Shown here: piece after piece, positions 1 to 4,764 of the stretch | Layout of the letters: every line of letters begins with the position of its first letter | Position numbering within the stretch: the stretch's first letter is position 1 | Origin: JBFFSQ01 sp041572275 | GTDB taxonomy: Bacteria > Pseudomonadota > Gammaproteobacteria > SZUA-229 | NCBI GenBank assembly: GCA_041572275.1 | Contig: JBFFSQ010000151.1 | Location: forward strand, 1 to 7,524 | Length of the DNA: 7,524 nt | Direction: 5' to 3' | Notes under the pieces: model-generated | What the model was told of the DNA's origin: nothing | The model's input: only the letters and a program-made list of their open reading frames with translations | Databases searched by the model: none | Position numbers and translations under genes: made by a program

Positions 1-79
1 GCATGAGTTTATGGCTGATGATTTCGGCATCGGCTGGTGTTTCTTTTATGGTCGAAAGAGGATATTTTGATACGCGCAT
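1..79 (-). CDS. proS: Prolyl-tRNA synthetase, N-terminal fragment (runs off left edge)
   Basis: ProS charges tRNA-Pro with proline in the cytoplasm (ATP + proline + tRNA to prolyl-tRNA). The minus strand reads 26 codons from an ATG at 79 to position 2 without a stop. The peptide begins [11 protein letters not shown] and continues [15 protein letters not shown]. From memory this matches almost residue for residue the start of E. coli ProS ([26 protein letters not shown]), the N-terminal segment of bacterial-type, editing-domain-containing ProS. Only about 5% of a protein of roughly 570 residues is present. The ATG at 79 is preferred over an in-frame ATG at 97 because it aligns with the E. coli start and because the upstream ATG overlaps a good -10 element. 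No convincing Shine-Dalgarno sequence precedes it. The gene is divergent from the DUF4105 gene. Plus-strand frames across 1-92 are also open, but match nothing I recognise. Confidence 0.93.
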   Translation of the reverse strand, partial: [26 protein letters not shown]

Positions 80-95
80 GGAATTAGTCTGAATC

Positions 96-125
96 ATTAT
101 GGTTAAGTTGAGCGGCATTTTACAA
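96..125 (-). promoter_or_regulatory. Candidate sigma-70 promoter for proS
   Basis: On the minus strand, TTGTAA (125-120, 4/6 to the -35 consensus) and CATAAT (101-96, 5/6 to the -10 consensus) are separated by 18 bases. Transcription would start near position 89, giving a 5' leader of only about 10 bases before the proS ATG at 79. The element lies inside the first codons of the DUF4105 gene if that gene starts at 99. It was found by eye, without scoring. Confidence 0.4.
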
Positions 126-2015
126 AACAAAGCAGTACAGGTGAACAAAAACAAATATAAAGTCAGTAGCTGGCAAATGATTCTGACTGGCCTGTTGTGG
201 TTAGGGGTGAGCGTGGCCAGTGCAGATCAGCATGTTATCGAGGCGCTGCTTGAACGGGCACGGGCGCTTCATCTGGCCGAGGAGGCCGCCTGGCTGGATT
301 TGCTGCATTACAAAGATCATGTGTTTGGTGATATTTACAGTCAGGTAGATGACAATAATTTCTTTCTGGCTGAATCAGGTCAGCAGGACGCTGAAGCTGA
401 GCTGCTGGCTAGTCTCAGGTCCTTTTTTGAGCCGCAGCAGGCGAGTACATCCCAGTGTCGGTTTCCGGCACGCCTGCACTGGCTGGATTCCAGGCTGCAT
501 TTTGCTGCAGAGTTACCACAGGTAGCGTGTCCAGCTTTCCAGGACTGGCGACACAAGTTGAATGTGCAGGGTATTACCCTGTTATTTCCATCCATGTATC
601 TGAACAATCCGGCTTCCATGTTCGGTCATACATTTTTACGACTGGATAGTCAGGGTATCTCACCATTATTGAGCTACACCTTGAGTTATGCGGCGGCAAC
701 CGATCAAAGTGACAGCGCTGTGCTTTATGTCTACCGGGGACTGAGTGGGGGTTACCCGGGGGTCTTCAATATACAGCCCTATTACGAAACGGTACGGGCT
801 TATGGTGATATTGAGCATCGCGATATCTGGGAGTATTCCCTAAATCTCAGCGTGGCTGAAGTGGATCAGCTGCTACGGCATATCTGGGAAATTAGGAATG
901 TTACCTTTGATTATTACTTCATTCGTGAAAACTGCGCTTATCGGTTGTTGTCATTGCTGGATGTGGCACGTCCCGGTATGCAATTGACCCGAACGGCTCA
1001 TCCACTTTATGCATTACCGGCTGATACAGTACGCACCGTAGCTACGGCGGGCCTGATTGAAACGGCAACATATCGACCTGCCCTGAATAGTCGAATTCAA
1101 CTGATGTATCAACAGCTCGATCAGCCACTGAGGAATACGGCACTGAGTCTGGCCGCTGACCAGACAGCGGCTCAGAGTTTGACTGATACCGGTTTGTCAC
1201 AGCGACACCAGGCACAGGTTTTGGAATTGGCTCATGAAATCCGTAATTTTACTGAGCCCGATAATCGTGAAGCTGGTCATGATTTATTACTGGCGCGTAG
1301 TCGATTGTCCCTGGATTCGCAGACGCAGACATTTCAGTTTAACGGTGCTCGCCCAGATCAGGGGCATGTGTCAGCACGTTGGCATGTTGGCGTGGGTAAA
1401 CTCGAGCAGCAGCGTTTTATTGAGTTTGGCATTCGCCCGGTATTCCATGATTTACTAGACCCCGTTGCTGGTTTTGTAGAAGGTGCGGCAATCAGCGTGC
1501 TGGATACACGTCTGCGCTGGTATGAGCACACACAGCAGCTAAAGTTGCAGCAATTAACGGTATTCAGTCTCATGTCCTTGTCACCAGTGACCGCCTGGTC
1601 GACACCCCTGTCGGGTCAGTTTCAGGCTGATTATCTTCGGCGTCCATGGTTGAGTACAGAACTTGGAGTGATGCATTTTAATGGCGCATTGGGCTACAGT
1701 CGTCGCTGGCTTGATAGTCTCTGGTATTTGTTTGCCAGCAGCGATCTCGATTATGCCGATGAATTGACGGATCATTACGCGCTCTATCTGGGGCTGGAGG
1801 CCGGCGTGCTAATGCGCTTTCAGCTGAGTTCCATGGCGGTGAAGTTAGCAAGTCATGACAGTGTGTCTGGCCAGTCGGGCAGAAAACAACAGCTGCGATG
1901 GCAGTATCAAATCAACGTTGGACAGGATCAGTCCCTGCGATTTGAGTATGAGGATCGTGAGGATGAGGGCGACGACGTCAGGACCTTGAGTTTGCGTTAT
2001 TTACGGTATTTCTAG
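99..2015 (+). CDS. DUF4105 / Lnb-like periplasmic or outer-membrane protein
   Basis: This is a secreted DUF4105 (Lnb N-terminal periplasmic domain) protein of 638 residues. Known family: DUF4105 occurs in Lnb, a lipoprotein N-acyltransferase unrelated to Lnt that relies on a conserved His and Cys. The activity of this long proteobacterial version is unknown to me. Seen here: a hydrophobic signal segment at about 27-42 with likely cleavage after ASA (DQH follows); a Cys pair, C120 in QCRFPARLHWL and C144 in VACPAF, plausibly a disulfide; the core motif SMYLNNPASMFGHTFLRLD with H177; and FIRENCAYRLLSLLD with C279, the likely nucleophile. From about 400 on the chain is rich in alternating strands and ends LSLRYLRYF, as in outer-membrane barrels. 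The start is uncertain. ATG 99 lacks a clear ribosome site and gives a long 26-residue n-region, whereas GTG 141 (VNKNKYK) gives a textbook signal peptide of 28 residues and leaves 61 bases to proS. Its stop overlaps the convergent gene's stop by four bases. Confidence 0.88.
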   Translation: MVKLSGILQNKAVQVNKNKYKVSSWQMILTGLLWLGVSVASADQHVIEALLERARALHLAEEAAWLDLLHYKDHVFGDIYSQVDDNNFFLAESGQQDAEAELLASLRSFFEPQQASTSQCRFPARLHWLDSRLHFAAELPQVACPAFQDWRHKLNVQGITLLFPSMYLNNPASMFGHTFLRLDSQGISPLLSYTLSYAAATDQSDSAVLYVYRGLSGGYPGVFNIQPYYETVRAYGDIEHRDIWEYSLNLSVAEVDQLLRHIWEIRNVTFDYYFIRENCAYRLLSLLDVARPGMQLTRTAHPLYALPADTVRTVATAGLIETATYRPALNSRIQLMYQQLDQPLRNTALSLAADQTAAQSLTDTGLSQRHQAQVLELAHEIRNFTEPDNREAGHDLLLARSRLSLDSQTQTFQFNGARPDQGHVSARWHVGVGKLEQQRFIEFGIRPVFHDLLDPVAGFVEGAAISVLDTRLRWYEHTQQLKLQQLTVFSLMSLSPVTAWSTPLSGQFQADYLRRPWLSTELGVMHFNGALGYSRRWLDSLWYLFASSDLDYADELTDHYALYLGLEAGVLMRFQLSSMAVKLASHDSVSGQSGRKQQLRWQYQINVGQDQSLRFEYEDREDEGDDVRTLSLRYLRYF

Positions 2016-2803
2016 TCGGAAGAGTCGTGCAGGAAAATGGTTTTGTAACCGGTGTACATAGAAATCATGATCACCGGTAACAGGACCAGCATGCCCAGTC
2101 CTACGGGAATCATGGCAATGAAGCTAAAGACTAGAAGAATAAGCCCGTAAATTAGAAATGGGATGAGATTGGAGAGACAGGCCCTAAAGCTAAGCTTGAA
2201 AGCTGCCCAGGCTTTAATATCGTGAATTGCGATTAAACTGGGCGCAAACCAGATACCCATGATGATGGGGATTTCCAGGGCGAGTACCAGTAGAAAGTAC
2301 ATCATAATCAGGATAATAAAACTTTCATCAGGAATGGTTTCTGGATTGAATAAATTCATGAAGTCCATCGTTGATGCACTACCGAGAATAATGAAAGGCA
2401 GCGCTGCCACTATAAACACCAGCACAAAACCGATTAATTCAATAATACCCAGAGCAGCGAGTTGAGCACTGTTGTGTTTGAAGCCCTTAAACAGGTGGCT
2501 CACCGTCAGACTTTCATTCTGATCCAGCGCCAGACAGCCAAGCATCATGCCGCCGGTGAGGATCGGGCCCAGAACGTACATGATAATGGATAAAAAGGGC
2601 AGGGCAGACAAGCCGATCACGATGACTAGCCAGACCAGCATGATGGCTATCCATATCAATGGGCTTTGCATGTAGAGGTTAAACGCATCCTTTATCCAGC
2701 GCCATCCAAAACCGGCCGACAGTTTCCTGGCCATTCCAAGCTGGCTGGTGGCTACGGTAATGGTCTCAGGGTTGGATTCTGGTGGCAGGTAGGGATTGGT
2801 CAT
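2012..2803 (-). CDS. BPSS1780-family polytopic inner-membrane protein
   Basis: This 263-residue integral membrane protein resembles the BPSS1780 family, whose function is unknown. Seen: a short polar N-terminus starting MTNPYLPPES; a family-like motif GFGWRWIKDAFNLYMQSPLIW at about 31-51; then hydrophobic segments at roughly 48-70, 72-92, 113-141, 161-185 and 211-246, suggesting five to six membrane spans; and a polar tail after SMYTGYKTIF, an end motif typical of the family. The ATG at 2803 is chosen because the N-terminus looks like family members and fits 18 bases after the tautomerase stop. There is no obvious Shine-Dalgarno sequence, so translation may depend on coupling. It is the last gene of the three-gene minus-strand unit. 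Its stop shares a CTAG with the stop of the convergent DUF4105 gene, and no terminator hairpin with a T-run is visible past its end. The family assignment is from remembered motifs. Confidence 0.8.
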   Translation of the reverse strand: MTNPYLPPESNPETITVATSQLGMARKLSAGFGWRWIKDAFNLYMQSPLIWIAIMLVWLVIVIGLSALPFLSIIMYVLGPILTGGMMLGCLALDQNESLTVSHLFKGFKHNSAQLAALGIIELIGFVLVFIVAALPFIILGSASTMDFMNLFNPETIPDESFIILIMMYFLLVLALEIPIIMGIWFAPSLIAIHDIKAWAAFKLSFRACLSNLIPFLIYGLILLVFSFIAMIPVGLGMLVLLPVIMISMYTGYKTIFLHDSSD

Positions 2804-2821
2804 GGCATGTGCTTATGAATA

Positions 2822-3160
2822 TTAAAAGGTGGCACCATTCCAGCCCCACATGTGGCGCTGGGCATTGCTGAATTCAATATAGATACGTGCCTGTTCAATT
2901 TTTGTCTGGGTACTGATCAGTTCACAGAGAGCGGATGATAACTGTGCTGTTTCCGATTCTGGCAAATTAATACTTTTGAGTTCGACGTACGCTGCGGGCT
3001 GATCAGAGCCGGCAAAGATTAGTGTTTGACTGTCGTCGACAATGACCATGACATAGTTTTCAGGTTTACCGAGTAGCTGTGCTGCTTTTGCCGATGCCTG
3101 AGTCGCCAATGTGCGTTTGTCATTCAGGCTGATGTTGGTTTTAACATGGAGTAAAGGCAT
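2822..3160 (-). CDS. MIF / phenylpyruvate tautomerase-like protein
   Basis: This 112-residue cytosolic-type protein belongs to the tautomerase superfamily, MIF branch. These trimers use the N-terminal proline exposed after Met removal as catalytic base for keto-enol tautomerisation, for example of phenylpyruvate. Seen: Pro2 directly after the start Met; K32 in LLGKPENYV, aligned with MIF Lys32; IFAGSDQPAAYVELKSI at 48-64, matching the MIF FGGSSEP...HSI loop; RIYIEF with Y94, aligned with MIF Tyr95; and a C-terminal WGWNGATF, matching MIF GWNNSTF. Differences: the MIF CxxC (CALC) is absent and the position of MIF Asn97 is Glu96. There is no signal peptide. The length is close to the 114-115 of animal MIF. 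The start is well supported by TAAGGA six bases upstream. It is the middle gene of the minus-strand unit, 9 bases after the DUF4124 gene. The physiological substrate cannot be read from the sequence. Confidence 0.88.
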   Translation of the reverse strand: MPLLHVKTNISLNDKRTLATQASAKAAQLLGKPENYVMVIVDDSQTLIFAGSDQPAAYVELKSINLPESETAQLSSALCELISTQTKIEQARIYIEFSNAQRHMWGWNGATF

Positions 3161-3166
3161 CGGCGT

Positions 3167-3172
3167 TCCTTA
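3167..3172 (-). promoter_or_regulatory. Ribosome binding site overlapping the upstream stop codon
   Basis: The minus strand reads TAAGGA then ACGCCG then ATG. The TAA stop of the DUF4124 gene is the first half of the Shine-Dalgarno sequence of the tautomerase gene, six bases from its start. This fixes the tautomerase start and suggests translational coupling of the two genes. Confidence 0.65.
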
Positions 3173-3610
3173 TTTGCAATATTTTTGGATACGTTGTCTT
3201 TCTGCTGCTATGCGCTTTTGTTTTTGTTCATCGGTCATGTACACCACCGTTCCGTCCTGGCGTTTTTGACGGACCTGGCCCTGGGAAATCAGGATTTGTA
3301 AATCGGCCCTGGAACGTTTGCACATTTCGGCCTGTTGTTGTGGCGAAGGCTCATTACTCTTTTCGGATTGCGCATCCGAGTCAGCTGCTTGCTTGGCCTT
3401 GTCTTTTAAATCCAGTGAGGGACGCTTATAGGTGGATTTGTCCGTAGGCGCATGACTCTTGATTCGAAGCGATTCAGTTTTCTGATTGCTGGGTTTGGTC
3501 TGGCTGTAATGCACATTGCCCTGATCATCCGTCCATTTGTAAATGCCGGCATGGGCTAATGGGCTAGCGAAAAACAACAGGCTAAATATGAGGGTGATTT
3601 TATGCTGCAT
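3170..3610 (-). CDS. Secreted DUF4124 domain protein
   Basis: This is a small exported protein with an N-terminal DUF4124 domain; its function is unknown. With the ATG at 3610 it has 146 residues. A clean Sec signal peptide (MQHKITLIFSLLFFASPLAHA) is cleaved at about residue 21, followed at once by the DUF4124 hallmark GIYKWTDDQGNVHYSQTKP (22-40). A low-complexity, charged linker rich in Lys, Ser, Asp and Gln spans about 45-95. The C-terminal part is helical and charged and carries two Cys, in AEMCKRSRADL and in the final QKYCK, which could form a disulfide, with DGTVVYMTDEQKQKRI between. An in-frame ATG at 3649 would add 13 residues before the signal peptide, has no ribosome site and breaks the signal peptide pattern; the 3610 start has GGGAA four bases upstream. 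It is the first gene of the minus-strand unit and divergent from the efflux adaptor. Confidence 0.85.
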   Translation of the reverse strand: MQHKITLIFSLLFFASPLAHAGIYKWTDDQGNVHYSQTKPSNQKTESLRIKSHAPTDKSTYKRPSLDLKDKAKQAADSDAQSEKSNEPSPQQQAEMCKRSRADLQILISQGQVRQKRQDGTVVYMTDEQKQKRIAAERQRIQKYCK

Positions 3611-3659
3611 GGAGTTCCCGTTTAATTGTGCTATCGTCATGATAAGCATACACTGGATG

Positions 3660-3672
3660 CGTAAAATTTACG
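3660..3672. promoter_or_regulatory. Perfect inverted repeat, candidate operator
   Basis: CGTAAA-A-TTTACG is a perfect 6-1-6 palindrome in the short region between the divergent DUF4124 and efflux adaptor genes. It overlaps the candidate minus-strand -10 (3670-3665) and lies about 23 bases upstream of the candidate plus-strand -10. That is where a dimeric repressor could affect both directions. Repeats this size occur by chance about once per few kb, so position is the main support. No cognate regulator gene is in the window. Confidence 0.35.
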
Positions 3673-3693
3673 ATGCTCGGATTTCGACTACAA
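3665..3693 (-). promoter_or_regulatory. Candidate promoter for the DUF4124-tautomerase-BPSS1780 unit
   Basis: On the minus strand TTGTAG (3693-3688, 3/6 to the -35 consensus) and TAAATT (3670-3665, 4/6 to the -10 consensus) are spaced by exactly 17 bases. The predicted start near 3658 gives a leader of about 48 bases to the ATG at 3610. The matches are modest and were found by eye. The palindromic ACTATAGT at 3693-3700 could instead supply a minus-strand -10. Confidence 0.3.
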
Positions 3694-3694
3694 C

Positions 3695-3700
3695 TATAGT
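3695..3700 (+). promoter_or_regulatory. Candidate -10 element of the efflux operon promoter
   Basis: TATAGT matches the -10 consensus at 5 of 6 positions. A start near 3707 would give a leader of about 24 bases before the adaptor ATG at 3731, with a GGGGTGAG ribosome site at 3717-3724 on the transcript. There is no good -35 at normal spacing (the best nearby hexamers match poorly), so the promoter would be weak or need an activator. The hexamer lies in the 8-base palindrome ACTATAGT, so it reads as TATAGT on both strands. Confidence 0.4.
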
Positions 3701-3730
3701 ACAAATGAAATAATTTGGGGTGAGTTCATC

Positions 3731-4762
3731 ATGCGATTGCTTCTTCTAATCAGTGGTTTGTTACTTGTCCTGCCGACTTTTGGTGAGGAGGCATCATCTC
3801 CAACTGTTACGGTTCAACGTGAAACAATACCGATTATTCACCAGTTTACCGGCTATATTGAAGCGATTCATCGAGCTACGATGAAGGCAGAAACATCAGG
3901 GCGTATCGCCGAAATCTATTTTGATGTTGATGACATTGTAGAGAAAGGCAATGTACTTGCACGTTTCGGGAACAAGACCCAGAAAGCCGAACTGGATCTG
4001 GCCATCGCGGGTGAAAAAGAAGCCAACGCTGCATTGTCCCGTGATCAGCTGAATTTTGATCGTTTCAGCGACCTGTATGAGAAAAAGCTCGTGGCTAAAT
4101 CAGCGCTTGATCAGGCGATAGCTGCGTTGGATGCTTCAAAAGCCCGACTTGAGGCTGCGCAGGCAAAAATAAAACAGGCTAAAGCCAATTATGAATACAC
4201 CATTATTCGAGCACCGTATAGCGGTATCGTCACTCAGCGACATGTCGAGAAAGGTGAAGCGGTTAATCCTGGTTCGGCCATTGTCAGTGGTATTTCACTG
4301 GATGCTTTAAGACTGGTTGTTGATGTGTCACAGAACCTGGTGGGAGCCATTCGTAAAAACAGACAGGCGATGTTATTCCTGGAAGATGGCCAGATCATTA
4401 AAAGTGAAAAACTGACCATATTCCCATTTGCTGATGAAGCCAGTCATACCTTCAGGGTCAGGGTCGATTTACCCGCCGGTATCGATGGTCTGTATCCAGG
4501 CATGTTGGTCAAAGCAGGTTTTATAGCTGACGAAAAACAGGTTTTAGCGATACCTTCTAGAGCGATTGTGAAGCGGGGAGAGATGAATGCTGTTTATGTA
4601 CAGAATGATAACGGCAGAATCGAAATGCGGCTGGTACGCAGTGGTCAGGTTGTGGCAAATGAAAAGACCGTAGTCGAAGCCGGTCTTGATGAAGGGGAAA
4701 GTGTCTATCTGGATCCCCTGATGGCGACGGTTACGCTAAAACAAAGTAGTGAGAAACAATAA
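3731..4762 (+). CDS. RND efflux periplasmic adaptor subunit (HlyD/MFP family)
   Basis: This 343-residue membrane fusion protein links an RND permease to an outer-membrane channel across the periplasm. Domains in order: a hydrophobic signal peptide at 1-18 (MRLLLLISGLLLVLPTFG, then EEA) with no lipobox Cys, so probably not a lipoprotein; first barrel strand and lipoyl half at about 25-79 (FTGYIEAIHRATMKAETSG with RIAEIYFDVDDIVEKG); a helical hairpin at about 81-152, Ala/Lys/Glu-rich coiled coil; second lipoyl half at 155-182 (YTIIRAPYSGIVTQR, then VEKGEAVNPGS); beta-barrel at about 188-265 (GLYPGMLVKAGF); and a membrane-proximal domain at about 268-343 (VLAIPSRAIVKRG, then AVYV). It is slightly shorter than AcrA. 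The start is supported by the signal peptide and GGGGTGAG six bases upstream. The permease gene follows after a two-base gap, so the two form an operon. The substrate is not predictable. Confidence 0.93.
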   Translation: MRLLLLISGLLLVLPTFGEEASSPTVTVQRETIPIIHQFTGYIEAIHRATMKAETSGRIAEIYFDVDDIVEKGNVLARFGNKTQKAELDLAIAGEKEANAALSRDQLNFDRFSDLYEKKLVAKSALDQAIAALDASKARLEAAQAKIKQAKANYEYTIIRAPYSGIVTQRHVEKGEAVNPGSAIVSGISLDALRLVVDVSQNLVGAIRKNRQAMLFLEDGQIIKSEKLTIFPFADEASHTFRVRVDLPAGIDGLYPGMLVKAGFIADEKQVLAIPSRAIVKRGEMNAVYVQNDNGRIEMRLVRSGQVVANEKTVVEAGLDEGESVYLDPLMATVTLKQSSEKQ

Positions 4763-4764
4763 CA

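Noticed and set aside
3..92. Plus-strand open frame ending in TGA just before ATG 99, looking like the tail of an upstream operon gene (another open frame ends at 70).
   Set aside because: The opposite strand encodes an unmistakable ProS N-terminus over the same bases; neither plus-strand peptide resembles anything I know.
380..1775. Open frames on both strands inside the DUF4105 gene.
   Set aside because: They overlap the conserved DUF4105 frame entirely and have no recognisable features.
2045..2081. Inverted repeat GTAACCGGTG / CACCGGTAAC (one mismatch, 17-base loop) just past the DUF4105 stop, a possible terminator.
   Set aside because: No T-run follows it on the plus strand, and on the minus strand it lies inside the BPSS1780 coding sequence; the loop is long. 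It may be chance.
3611..3649. N-terminal extension of the DUF4124 protein from an ATG at 3649.
   Set aside because: It has no ribosome site and would place 13 polar residues ahead of a complete signal peptide; the ATG at 3610 fits better.
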